Shown here: positions 19,337-26,008 of the stretch, piece by piece
Layout of the letters: each line of letters opens with the position of its first letter
Position numbering within the stretch: the stretch's first letter is position 1
DNA from: Oscillospiraceae bacterium
Lineage (GTDB): Bacteria > Bacillota > Clostridia > Oscillospirales > CAG-272
NCBI GenBank assembly: GCA_015064415.1
Contig: SVSG01000022.1
Coordinates: 1-35,373, forward strand
DNA: 35,373 bases
Direction: 5' to 3'
Position numbers and translations under genes: made by a program
The notes under the pieces: model-generated
The model's database searches: none
What the model was told of the DNA's origin: nothing
Seen by the model: the letters and a program-made list of their open reading frames with translations, nothing else

Positions 19337-19900
19337 GTGGCGATCAAAATTTACATTGACCAAGGGCACAACCCCGTCAATCCCAACGCGGGCGCGGAGG
19401 GCAACGGCTTGCGCGAGCAAAATATCGTCTATGTGATCGGGCAGGAATTGGCAACGCTGTTGCGGGCAAACGGCAATTTTGAGGTGCGGCTCTCCCGCCC
19501 AACGCCCGAAACACAGCTCGGCACCTCGAACGCGACCAGCTTGGCGGCACGCGTGAACGATGCCAACAGCTGGGGCGCGGATTATTTCATCAGCCTGCAC
19601 AACAACGCCTCCGAGCTATCAGCCGCCACGGGCAGCGAGGCGTTTGCCTATTCGCAAAACAGCCGTGGCTTCGCCCTTGGTGAGGACATCCTTGCGGGGC
19701 TTGCTGCAGAGACGGGGCTTCCCAATCGCGGGATGTTCACGCGCCCCTCGCTTTACGTGCTGAGGCGCACGAATATGCCCGCCGTCCTCGTTGAGCTTGG
19801 ATTTATCACCAACGCCCGCGACGCGAGATTGATGAACGAGCAGCCGCAGCTGTTCGCCCGCGGCGTGTATGATGGGATTGTGGAGTATTTGGGGTTGTGA
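19337..19900 (+). CDS. N-acetylmuramoyl-L-alanine amidase (Amidase_3)
   Basis: Amidase_3 enzymes are zinc hydrolases that cut the bond between muramic acid and L-alanine in peptidoglycan. The 187-residue product is just the catalytic domain: zinc ligands H11 (DQGHN), E27 and H88 (SLHNNA), and the presumed catalytic E153 in VELGF. There is no signal peptide and no wall-binding domain, so it may act inside the mother cell or be released by lysis. The start is GTG at 19337 with AAAGGCAGG nearby. It is divergent from rsmI and sits in the split trmN6-rsmI region. Confidence 0.9.
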   Translation: MAIKIYIDQGHNPVNPNAGAEGNGLREQNIVYVIGQELATLLRANGNFEVRLSRPTPETQLGTSNATSLAARVNDANSWGADYFISLHNNASELSAATGSEAFAYSQNSRGFALGEDILAGLAAETGLPNRGMFTRPSLYVLRRTNMPAVLVELGFITNARDARLMNEQPQLFARGVYDGIVEYLGL

Positions 19901-19906
19901 GTGTTA

Positions 19907-19942
19907 GCGGGGGAGCCCTTTTGAAAAAAGGGGCTCCCCCGC
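19907..19942 (+). terminator. Hairpin of the GGGGGA..TCCCCC family after the amidase
   Basis: A stem GCGGGGGAGCCCCTT-type (left arm with one mismatch) starts 6 nt after the stop codon, followed by CTCCCAAAACCTTTTA. It probably stops amidase transcription. Confidence 0.55.
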
Positions 19943-19995
19943 CCCCCCTCCCAAAACCTTTTACACGTTTTTGGGTGAGTGCGAACAAGGATGAT

Positions 19996-20200
19996 GGACG
20001 GGAAGATATCGCGGATGCGGGTCGTCGAGGCGCCGACCCCTACGGTTTTGCACAAACAAACGTATTGTTTTTTGCAAATGCAAATATAAAAATTTGCGCT
20101 ATTGATACGACAATTCGCCTTGCTTGTGGTAGGGGACGGCGCCCTCGACGTCCCGCGCGGCACAATGCCTTTTCCACCGCCTTCACGGCTGTGCGCAACT
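19996..20200. repeat. GGATGCGGG..CCCCTACGG repeat modules
   Basis: The gap 19943-20270 has no gene. It holds a module GCGGATGCGGG, a palindromic centre GGGTCG..CGACCC, then CCCCTACGGTTTTGCAC (20007-20058), and a second, divergent part GTAGGGGACGGCG..CGTCCCG near 20130. The same modules are dense in 23.4-25.5 kb and 29.2-29.7 kb. Confidence 0.6.
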
Positions 20201-20229
20201 CCCTTTTGTGCAAAGGTTTTTGAGGGGGT

Positions 20230-20261
20230 GCGGGGGAACTTTTTGCAAAAAGCTCCCCCGC
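20230..20261 (-). terminator. Hairpin of the GGGGGA..TCCCCC family after trmN6
   Basis: GCGGGGGAACTTTTT and AAAAAGCTCCCCCGC pair with one mismatch. It is 9 nt behind the trmN6 stop codon on the minus strand and has AAAGGTTTTTGAGGGGGT on its far side, the family tail in inverted orientation. Confidence 0.6.
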
Positions 20262-20270
20262 ATCAACCCC

Positions 20271-21026
20271 CTACTCTATATACCCCGTATCGTAAACGCG
20301 CTGTGCGCGGGGGGTGAGCGGAGCGCCGTTTTGCGCGCTTTCCCGCAAAACAAGCGTGGGCATCAACGCGAGCCCCTCCTTGCCGCCAAGGCGTGCCTCG
20401 CACAGCACCATCGAGGGCGCTTTTTCGGGCGCGTCCTGCACGAAAAGCATCCGTTTTGGCGCAAATTTCGCCATACGTAGTGCCGAAAACAGTGTTTCCA
20501 GACGATCGGGGCGGTACACAAGATACAGCGTGCCGCCATAGCGCAAAACGCGCGCGGCGGCGGCGGTAAAGTCGCCAAGATCGCCCAAAATCTCGTGTCT
20601 TGCGATCTGTTTTTCCTCGTACGCGCAGGCAAAGCCACTTTCCGCGCGCATGTAGGGGGGATTGGTGAAGATCACATCCAATTCCCCTTCGAAATCAGCC
20701 GCCTTCAACTCCCTCACGTCGCGATTTAGTACCGAAACGGTATGAGAAAACCCATTTAATTCCACGTTTCGCGCGCTCAGCGCGGCAAAGCTCTCCTGCG
20801 CCTCCACGGCATAGATCTTCGCATAGCGTTCTCTTGCCGCCAAGAGCAGCGAGATCACCCCCGTGCCGCATCCGAGGTCGGCGGCACGCGCCCCCTTCGC
20901 GGGGCGGCAAAAGCAGGACAAAAGGTACGCGTCGGTGCCAAACGTGAGCCCGTTTTCGCGTTGTATGAGGCGCACGCGATCGTTGATCTCGTCCACGCGC
21001 TCGCCTTCCTGTAACAGAATATCCAT
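20271..21026 (-). CDS. trmN6: tRNA1(Val) A37 N6-methyltransferase TrmN6-like (YabB)
   Basis: The 251-residue protein is a class I SAM methyltransferase with motif I DLGCGTG (50-56) and the N6-adenine motif NPPY (122-125). The start ERVDEINDRVRLIQRENGLTFGTDAYLL is characteristic of the YabB/TrmN6 group, which methylates A37 of tRNA-Val in E. coli. In Bacillus the homologue yabB lies between ricT/yabA and rsmI, and here it is also near rsmI. The ATG at 21026 has a full AAGGAGGTG. The recurrent motif AACGGTATGAG falls inside the coding sequence, at codons for SHTVS. Confidence 0.88.
   Translation of the reverse strand: MDILLQEGERVDEINDRVRLIQRENGLTFGTDAYLLSCFCRPAKGARAADLGCGTGVISLLLAARERYAKIYAVEAQESFAALSARNVELNGFSHTVSVLNRDVRELKAADFEGELDVIFTNPPYMRAESGFACAYEEKQIARHEILGDLGDFTAAAARVLRYGGTLYLVYRPDRLETLFSALRMAKFAPKRMLFVQDAPEKAPSMVLCEARLGGKEGLALMPTLVLRESAQNGAPLTPRAQRVYDTGYIE
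20734..20750 (+). repeat. AACGGTATGAG motif inside trmN6
   Basis: GAAACGGTATGAGAAAA is on the strand opposite to trmN6. It is the only copy located within a gene, so it may be a chance match or a real site tolerated there. Confidence 0.5.
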
Positions 21027-21060
21027 TTGGCACCTCCTTGTTGGGATTTATGTTTTTTTT

Positions 21061-21096
21061 GCGGGGGAAACTTTTTGATAAAAAGCTTTTCCCCGC
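21061..21096. repeat. GGGGGA..TCCCCC hairpin before trmN6
   Basis: GCGGGGGAAACTTTTT and AAAAAGCTTTTCCCCGC pair nearly completely, with the tail ACCCCTTTCAAAAATCC. It lies just upstream of the trmN6 ribosome site, so it is not a terminator for trmN6. Confidence 0.6.
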
Positions 21097-21167
21097 ACCC
21101 CTTTCAAAAATCCTTTGATCAAAAACAGATTTATGCACAGCCGCATTGTCGGCGGAAATTTTACAGA

Positions 21168-21198
21168 AAAACAGAGGATGTAAACATCCTCTGTTTTA
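21168..21198 (-). terminator. Terminator downstream of the glycosidase-like gene
   Basis: AAAACAGAGGATG and CATCCTCTGTTTT form a 13-bp stem with TTTTTCTG following on the minus strand. It is the first plain terminator after the gene at 21406-23244. Confidence 0.65.
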
Positions 21199-21275
21199 GT
21201 TTATCATAATTCCCCTTTTTTGTCAAGGTGAGCTCTACCCGTCTGCGCACTTTGTATGCGCTTTCCTTAAAAGCG

Positions 21276-21396
21276 TTAAAAGGTTTTGGGTGGGGGTGCG
21301 GGGGAGGCCTTCGCGGTTGCCGAAGGCATACCGACGTGCTCGTATCACGCTTCGCGTGAGCGAGGACAGTTGTCTAAAAGGTCTCCCCCGCCCATT
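21276..21396. repeat. GGGGGA..TCCCCC hairpin carrying a nested module
   Basis: The outer arms GCGGGGGAGGCCTT (about 21299) and AAAAGGTCTCCCCCGC (to about 21393) belong to the common hairpin family. The loop is replaced by a block (about 21312-21374) containing CCGACGTGCTCG, an inner hairpin CACGCTTCGCGTG and GCGAGGACA. The same block is found in five other places. It lies just after the stop codon of the glycosidase-like gene. Confidence 0.7.
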
Positions 21397-21405
21397 CCTC
21401 CATCC

Positions 21406-23244
21406 TCACTCGTACTTGCAGCTGTCCAGCATCATCCAGATAAGACGCCCCATGCCGCTGGCATTGGGCATCCAGGGTGCGAACCACGGATCGTTGTCCG
21501 CGATACGCTCGCTGACGTAGCATTCCTTCGACACGGTGGTGGCAAGCAGGGTGTCCAGGATCTGTTTCGCCTTATCGTGCATACCCAGACGGCGGAAGCC
21601 GTGGTAAAATCCGAGCTCGGGCGCGGTGGTGTACCAGATGTGCGTGTTGCCGTCCGGGTACGGCATATGACCGTACAAGCCGTGCCCCGAGAGGATCCCC
21701 TCCGCCTCCATGCATCTCAGCATACGGGGCAGATCCTCGTCGGGGATGGTTTCCGACCAAAGCGCCGCGCCGTGGCCGAGGTAGGGGTAAAACTCCTCGT
21801 AAAGCATAGCGGTATCGTCACCAATGGGCATCACGGGCAAATGCACCGCATCCTTGCCCTTTTGCGCCTCGGTCGCCCTCAGATAGGCCTCCAGAAGCGT
21901 CTTGCGGTAGCTTTCGTGCTCTGCCTGCACCTTGGCCGCACGCGTATCGCCAAAATGCGCGCACGCTTCGGCAAAGCGCTTCATCGCCAGCACGTTCCAG
22001 CGGTCGGTGTTCCAGTTCTGAAAGACCTGCGGCCAGTCCGAGCCGCGCATCGGCGGGAAGAGGCCATCGATACAGCCCTCCTCACCACGGCATTCAAAGC
22101 GCGTTTCGCAGATCCAGTCATAGGCGGCAAACGCCTTTTCCACGTACTTATCCCACAGCTCGCGGTCGTCCGCGTTCAGGCACACGGCGGCAAAGCTGAG
22201 CAGACCGCAGGCGGTGTCCTGCGCCCAGACCTCGCCAAAGGTGCAGATGCGGCCGTTTTCGTGTTGCATCTGATCGAAATAGGTCGCGATCGCGCCGCGA
22301 TAGAACTCGGCAAAGTCACCAAGCTGAGAAATGCTCTCCAGCACGGGGTACTGATCCCACAGCCACACGTAGCGCTGGAGCGCGCCCTGGCGCGGCACGA
22401 GGAAATCCTTGTCTACGTAGTGCGCGTAGCACTGCATGATCTGCACGGCAAAATTTTGCAAAAGTCGGAATTTCTCGGGGTCGTTTTGCAGCTTGGCGGG
22501 CAAGCGCAAACGCTGCAGCTGGGTCTGCCAGTATGCCTCGACCTTCTTTTTCTCGGCCTCGTAATCAAAATCCACGGGCGCATATTCGCCCTTGCCAAAC
22601 GAGAGATAAAGCGTGTAGCTCTCGCCGCTTTCCAGCCACTCGCGCGTCCAGACGGTGCCGTCCGCGTCGCTGTAATCCCAGTTCACCGAGGTCTGAATGC
22701 CCACAAAAGTCATACCGTCCCGCAGGATATTGCGGCAACGGATGAAGGTGTTGGGGGTGTAACGGAACTCCGCGACCTCGGGGTAATAGGAGCAATAGCC
22801 GTCGGGCGCGCCGTAAACGAGCTTGCGCTCCTTGCCCGAGCGAATCACAAGACCGAAGCGCTCACGGGCGCGGTAAGGGGCGCGGTTGGTGATCGTCACC
22901 TTCACAAAGCAGGTGGCCTTGCGCTCGGTGTTGCAGAACGCCTCAATGTCCATTTCAAGGCCGCCGAAGGTCGCCACCACGCCGTGGACGGGGGTGCCGT
23001 CCGCGGGGGTGCGGAGCTTCGCGTTTTTGAAATCGAACACGCGCGCGTGGCGGGTGTGCACGGGCCAGATGCCGCTGCAGGGGATGTTATCGTTGATGAT
23101 GAGCGTATCGGTGTCGCGGGGATACTGATTTTCGCCCATGATGATCTTGCCCTCGGGCCAGATGGTGAAAAGTCGCTCGGACTTCGGGGGGTGGAGATAG
23201 CGCTTGTTGGTGTTGACGCGCTGCCAGGTGGTGGTATCGTACAT
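21406..23244 (-). CDS. Six-hairpin glycosidase-like protein
   Basis: The 612-residue product looks like a cytoplasmic two-domain glycoside hydrolase: a beta-rich N-terminal domain (about 1-240), then an alpha/alpha-barrel-like part (about 260-600) rich in Trp, Tyr, Asp and Glu (ALQRYVWLWDQYPVLESISQ, GEVWAQDTACGLLSF, HIWYTTAPELGFYHGF). No signal peptide is visible. The GH family, substrate and catalytic pair cannot be assigned from sequence alone; candidate acids are in WDQYPVLE and GEVWAQD. The ATG has AAGGAGG. It interrupts the ricT-trmN6 synteny and may be a later insertion. Confidence 0.65.
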   Translation of the reverse strand: MYDTTTWQRVNTNKRYLHPPKSERLFTIWPEGKIIMGENQYPRDTDTLIINDNIPCSGIWPVHTRHARVFDFKNAKLRTPADGTPVHGVVATFGGLEMDIEAFCNTERKATCFVKVTITNRAPYRARERFGLVIRSGKERKLVYGAPDGYCSYYPEVAEFRYTPNTFIRCRNILRDGMTFVGIQTSVNWDYSDADGTVWTREWLESGESYTLYLSFGKGEYAPVDFDYEAEKKKVEAYWQTQLQRLRLPAKLQNDPEKFRLLQNFAVQIMQCYAHYVDKDFLVPRQGALQRYVWLWDQYPVLESISQLGDFAEFYRGAIATYFDQMQHENGRICTFGEVWAQDTACGLLSFAAVCLNADDRELWDKYVEKAFAAYDWICETRFECRGEEGCIDGLFPPMRGSDWPQVFQNWNTDRWNVLAMKRFAEACAHFGDTRAAKVQAEHESYRKTLLEAYLRATEAQKGKDAVHLPVMPIGDDTAMLYEEFYPYLGHGAALWSETIPDEDLPRMLRCMEAEGILSGHGLYGHMPYPDGNTHIWYTTAPELGFYHGFRRLGMHDKAKQILDTLLATTVSKECYVSERIADNDPWFAPWMPNASGMGRLIWMMLDSCKYE

Positions 23245-23262
23245 AGTCGGCCTCCTTGTGTT

Positions 23263-23317
23263 GCCACAAACGTGGCGGGATTATCCCCATTTTATCACGC
23301 GCGCGCCCCACACGCAA
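23263..23317 (-). promoter_or_regulatory. Candidate promoter and operator of the glycosidase gene
   Basis: On the minus strand a weak promoter TTGCGT (23312-23317), 17 nt, TAAAAT (23289-23294) is followed by the palindrome GCCACAAACGTGGC (23263-23276) just before the ribosome site. The palindrome could be an operator or an mRNA hairpin. The evidence is only moderate. Confidence 0.4.
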
Positions 23318-23399
23318 GGGATTTTGCGAAAATGAGTGTAATTTTGTCCCCTTTGTGGAAAAGTTGGCACAGTTTTGTGAAGAAAAACGGCCGCAAATT

Positions 23400-23520
23400 G
23401 TGCGTTGCGGATGGCGGGCGAACACTGTTCGCCCCTACGGGTTTGTGTGCAGACGTTTATGCATCGCGGATGGCGGGAGGAGGATATCCTCCCCTACGGG
23501 TTTGTGCGAAGCCGTGTTGT
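23400..23520. repeat. Two tandem GCGGATGGCGGG..CCCCTACGGGTTTGTG modules
   Basis: Both units have GCGGATGGCGGG, a palindrome, then CCCCTACGGGTTTGTG. The palindromes differ: GGCGAACACTGTTCGCC in the first, GGAGGATATCCTCC in the second. No gene is present in 23245-23859; this stretch is repeats throughout. Confidence 0.65.
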
Positions 23521-23521
23521 A

Positions 23522-23672
23522 CATCGGGGATACTACTCACCCACCAACTACGTTGGTCCCCCCTCCCTCACAAGGGAGGGACTCCTAAAGCTTTCGCTTT
23601 TATCAACAGACGGTGATTTTGCATTGTTTTTGTTTGAAATTTCATCAAACATCCCGTCCGTTGTTGAAGGCG
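23522..23672 (+). repeat. Direct repeat, left copy
   Basis: A 151-bp block, nearly identical to 24817-24969; the only difference seen is two extra T in a T-run of the second copy. It contains a small hairpin CCAACTACGTTGG, the palindrome CCCTCCCTCACAAGGGAGGG, and the inverted pair ATCAACAGACGG..CCGTCCGTTGTTGA shared with the element at 190-402. Confidence 0.85.
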
Positions 23673-23679
23673 AGAATTA

Positions 23680-23800
23680 CAGCAATCCCTCCCCAATGAA
23701 GGCTGTCCTCGCCCACGCTAAGCGTGATGCGAGCACGTCGACACTCCGCTACGCGTCGGTCGCGGGAGGGTGGCACCCGCAGGGTGACGGGTGAGGATGC
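23680..23800. repeat. Composite repeat with nested module
   Basis: CCCTCCCCAATGAAGG (about 23686-23701) and GGGAGGGTGGCACCCGC with GGGTGACGGGTGAGG (about 23764-23796) look like the two parts of the repeat at the window ends. They are separated by a block (about 23704-23764) with TGTCCTCGC, an inner hairpin, GCGAGCACGTCGACAC and GGTCGCG, which is the nested module in reverse orientation. Confidence 0.65.
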
Positions 23801-23828
23801 CCCACTCGAAAATCTACTTATAAGCAAG

Positions 23829-23852
23829 AAACACCGCCCGTGGGCGGTGTTT
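23829..23852 (-). terminator. Terminator of the AT-rich island operon
   Basis: AAACACCGCC and GGCGGTGTTT pair around a short loop, 7 nt after the stop codon at 23860 on the minus strand. Confidence 0.75.
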
Positions 23853-23859
23853 TCTTAAC

Positions 23860-24153
23860 TTACTTGTTCTTGTAATCATTAATTGCATCTTGATATTTAT
23901 CATATTGACCATTGCCGTAATTGTTGTGGTACCACTCTTTTTCTTCGTCTGTCAAATCATCCCAACGATTACTACTTCCACCGCTACCGGAACTAATCTC
24001 CACACCCAAAAAAGCAATAAACAAAACAAGCGCTAATATTCCAACAACGAGCGTGATTATCTTCTCTTTTTTAGTAGAAAATTTCATGGTCGTTATCAAA
24101 TACCAAAAGCAACAAACCGAAACTATCAAACATAAACTCGCCAAAAATATCAT
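23860..24153 (-). CDS. Small two-helix membrane protein of the AT-rich island
   Basis: This 97-residue protein has two hydrophobic segments (about 2-20 and 32-51) and then a hydrophilic part with GSGGSSNRWDDLTDEEKEW and a short acidic/Tyr-rich end. The WDDLTDEEKEW stretch resembles a helix seen in small Clostridia proteins near the membrane, but I cannot name a family. It starts 15 nt after the gene at 24169, with AAGGGG before its ATG, so the two form an operon. The codon choice is AT-rich, unlike its neighbours. Function unknown. Confidence 0.7.
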   Translation of the reverse strand: MIFLASLCLIVSVCCFWYLITTMKFSTKKEKIITLVVGILALVLFIAFLGVEISSGSGGSSNRWDDLTDEEKEWYHNNYGNGQYDKYQDAINDYKNK

Positions 24154-24168
24154 AACTTATCCCCTTCC

Positions 24169-24384
24169 TTAATTCACCTTTTTCAAGCACAGTGTTTTGG
24201 CTTGCACTTCAACAATATATCCATATTTCTTTGCCATTTTCGCCAACGCTGACTTGTTTTTAAGATAATAATCACTTTTGGGCAATGTACTACCGGTGCT
24301 TTTTTCATATTGCTTCTCGGTTAACGAAAATTCCTCATTTGCCTCCAGTAAAGAAATGATTTTTTCAAAATTAGGCTTCTTCAT
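24169..24384 (-). CDS. Small basic protein of the AT-rich island
   Basis: This 71-residue protein is Lys-rich (MKKPNFEKIISLLEANEEFS, then TEKQYEKSTGSTLPKSDYYL and KNKSALAKMAKKYGYIVEV). It looks helical with a short C-terminal strand region, and may bind nucleic acid or a protein partner. I do not recognise a family. The ATG at 24384 has GAGGTGAG at a good spacing; a GTG three codons earlier overlaps that site and was rejected. It is divergent from the XRE regulator, with paired palindromes between them, which suggests it is under that regulator's control. Confidence 0.7.
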   Translation of the reverse strand: MKKPNFEKIISLLEANEEFSLTEKQYEKSTGSTLPKSDYYLKNKSALAKMAKKYGYIVEVQAKTLCLKKVN

Positions 24385-24403
24385 AGCTCTCACCTCTTAT
24401 ATC

Positions 24404-24480
24404 TAATGTATACATTATATACTGCAAAAGTCTATTTGCCAAGAGGTTTTCGATATATAATTTTTACATAATATAATGTA
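24404..24480. promoter_or_regulatory. Divergent promoter with paired palindromes
   Basis: The minus-strand promoter TTGGCA (24437-24442), 17 nt, TATAAT (24414-24419) overlaps the perfect palindrome TAATGTATACATTA (24404-24417). On the plus strand a TATAAT (24472-24477) for the XRE gene lies inside TACATAATATAATGTA (24465-24480). Both palindromes share TACAT/ATGTA halves, which suggests two binding sites of one regulator, most simply the XRE protein itself. The plus-strand -35 is weak. Confidence 0.6.
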
Positions 24481-24491
24481 GAGGTGATATA

Positions 24492-24695
24492 ATGAAGCTT
24501 CGCATCTTGGAAATTCTCGAACAAAAGGGCAAAACGAAATACTGGCTTTATATTCAACTGGGGCTCAGCTATCAGAATTTCAACAAAATGGTCAACAACC
24601 AAACAAACGGCATCAAATTTGAGAATATGCAAGCGCTTTGCGATATTCTGGAATGCACCCCAAACGATCTGTTTGAGGAATATCACGAAAAATAA
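24492..24695 (+). CDS. XRE/Cro-CI family helix-turn-helix regulator
   Basis: This 67-residue protein is a single HTH domain: KLRILEILEQKGKTKYWLY, the recognition region GLSYQNFNKMVNNQ, and the typical end LCDILECTPNDLFEEY. Such mini-regulators are common in phages and mobile islands and usually repress their own divergent promoter. The ATG has AGAGGTGAT. A strong terminator follows. DNA around it is AT-rich compared with the rest of the window. Confidence 0.88.
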   Translation: MKLRILEILEQKGKTKYWLYIQLGLSYQNFNKMVNNQTNGIKFENMQALCDILECTPNDLFEEYHEK

Positions 24696-24715
24696 AAAAG
24701 CCCCCAAACGGGGCG

Positions 24716-24750
24716 AAAAAACCGAGAGGATCATGACCTCTCGGTTTTTT
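24716..24750 (+). terminator. Intrinsic terminator of the XRE gene
   Basis: AAAAACCGAGAGG and CCTCTCGGTTTTTT form a 13-bp stem with a T-run, 20 nt after the stop codon. Confidence 0.85.
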
Positions 24751-24816
24751 GTATGATGGGTTTGTGCGCGACTTGTAGGGGGGCTTGCTCCCGCCGTTTG
24801 TACGCCGCCGTTTGCG

Positions 24817-24969
24817 CATCGGGGATACTACTCACCCACCAACTACGTTGGTCCCCCCTCCCTCACAAGGGAGGGACTCCTAAAGCTTTCGCTTTTATCA
24901 ACAGACGGTGATTTTGCATTGTTTTTTTGTTTGAAATTTCATCAAACATCCCGTCCGTTGTTGAAGGCG
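24817..24969 (+). repeat. Direct repeat, right copy
   Basis: A 153-bp block in the same orientation as 23522-23672, 1144 bp apart. Together they bracket the AT-rich island and its bordering repeat. Recombination between them would delete the island. Between 24696 and 26008 no gene other than the ferredoxin terminator region is seen. Confidence 0.85.
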
Positions 24970-25010
24970 GGCCATTCGTGAATGGCCCCTACGGGTTTGT
25001 GCGCTGTTTT
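24965..25010. repeat. Single CCCCTACGGGTTTGTGCG module
   Basis: GGGCCATTCGTGAATGGCCC, a perfect palindrome, is directly followed by CTACGGGTTTGTGCG. It abuts the right direct repeat. Confidence 0.55.
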
Positions 25011-25040
25011 CAAAAAACAAAAAGTTTTCTCTTTTTTGCG

Positions 25041-25252
25041 TCATCCTGAACGAGCGAACAAACGCGAGCCGAAGGATCTCGACCGCGCAAAGCAAGCGCG
25101 GGCGCGGTGTGTATGTGCCGAACACCTGCACAAATATTACTTTACGTGCATGGAACTGCAACGCTCTCACTTAGATCCCGCAACGGCTTCGCCTTGCGGT
25201 TTGCTCGTTTGCTTCGCTGCACCTCGCAAACTTCGACTGCGCTCAGGATGAC
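25041..25252. repeat. GTCATCCTGA inverted-repeat element
   Basis: The left end GTCATCCTGAACGAGCG and GCCGAAGGATCTCG and the right end CGCTCAGGATGACA (inverted) mark a roughly 210-bp element with a further inner hairpin (CCGCAACGGCTTCGCCTTGCGG-like, about 25178-25200). Such elements are common in gut Clostridia genomes, from general knowledge. No coding role. Confidence 0.6.
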
Positions 25253-25261
25253 ACGGACGGA

Positions 25262-25510
25262 GGAGTGTATCGTGGATGCGGGCGACCATCCACCTCGCTT
25301 TGCGAGCTAGGTCGCCCCTACGGGTTTGTGCGATTACCCACAAAACGGTGCGGCGTTCCGCGAACATTGTAGGGGGCGACGTCCTCGTAAGGAGCGTAGC
25401 GACGGAATAGCGAAGCCGTAGGCAAGCGTCCGCCCCGAAAAACATCGCGGATGCGGGCTGTCGGGGCGCCAGCCCCTACAAGGTTTGTGCGCAGTCGGTT
25501 TGCGCGTTTA
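25262..25510. repeat. GGATGCGGG..CCCCTACGGG modules, some with nested hairpins
   Basis: One unit has GGGCGACC..GGTCGCCCC with an inner CTCGCTTTGCGAG hairpin (25279-25330). A second has GTAGGGGGCGACG..CGTCCGCCCC around a further block (about 25371-25438). A third has GGGCTG..CAGCCCC (25451-25500). All end with TACGGGTTTGTGCG-like sequence. Confidence 0.6.
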
Positions 25511-25602
25511 CCCCCTAAACGGGGCGAGTTTTCGCGCATATCACGGCTGTTCACCATGTCCCTTTGATCAAAAGGCTTTTCCGCCCTCGCCTCGCGGCGG
25601 GG

Positions 25603-25638
25603 GCATGGGGGAAACTTTACAAAAAGTTTTCCCCTAAT
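25603..25638. repeat. GGGGGA..TCCCC hairpin
   Basis: ATGGGGGAAACTTT and AAAGTTTTCCCC pair around a short A-rich loop. It belongs to the common family but is not close to a gene end. Confidence 0.55.
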
Positions 25639-25659
25639 GCGTCCCCGCAAGCAGCGCGG

Positions 25660-25808
25660 CTATATCAGGCTCCCTCCGGGAGGGAGCTGTCAGCAAAGCT
25701 GACTGAGGGAGCACGCGTGCCCGATATGGCAATAGCTAAGTTTATTGTTACGCAGGCGCCTTCCACCGCAAGCGATCTCCCTCTCGGAGGGAGGCACCGG
25801 GCAAGTGC
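25660..25808. repeat. GGCTCCCTCCGGGAGGGAGC element
   Basis: The left part has GGCTCCCTCCGGGAGGGAGC, an inner hairpin GTCAGCAAAGCTGAC, then TGAGGGAGCACGCGT. The right part has CTCCCTCTCGGAGGGAGGC after AAGCGAT. The arms face each other, as in the element at 29124-29231, but the centre (about 25715-25765) is longer. No gene. Confidence 0.55.
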
Positions 25809-25844
25809 AAACAATGCGGCTGCTGTATTTCCTTTTTATGGAAG

Positions 25845-25940
25845 GGTTTTGAAGGGGTCATAGGGGGAAACTTTCCGCGACCACCGAAGGTGTGTCGACG
25901 TGCTCGCCTGCGGCGAGGACAGCAAAAGTTCCCCCTAACG
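25845..25940. repeat. GGGGGA..TCCCCC hairpin carrying a nested module
   Basis: The outer arms AGGGGGAAACTTT (about 25862) and AAAAGTTCCCCCT (about 25923-25936) belong to the common family. The inner block (about 25876-25922) has CGCGACC, TGTGTCGACGTGCTCGC and GCGAGGACA. Its organisation is the same as at 21276-21396. Confidence 0.7.
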
Positions 25941-25967
25941 CATCCTCCACGCGCCTCCCGTGCAAAC

Positions 25968-26000
25968 AAAAAACGGCGCGGTAAACCGCGCCGTTTTTTT
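25968..26000 (-). terminator. Terminator of the ferredoxin gene
   Basis: AAAAAACGGCGCGG and CCGCGCCGTTTTTT form a 14-bp stem with a TAAA loop, 8 nt after the ferredoxin stop. On the minus strand a T-run follows, so it is a good intrinsic terminator. Confidence 0.85.
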
Positions 26001-26008
26001 GATGTAAA

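Noticed and set aside
21286-23616. Plus-strand open frame of 776 codons
   Set aside because: It is antisense to the glycosidase-like gene and starts in a repeat.
23400-25510. Repeat fields considered as a CRISPR array
   Set aside because: Units are of uneven length, palindromic, not regularly spaced, have no unique spacers, and no cas genes are near.
25564-25863. A 99-codon plus-strand frame
   Set aside because: It is made of the hairpin and GGCTCCCTCC repeats.
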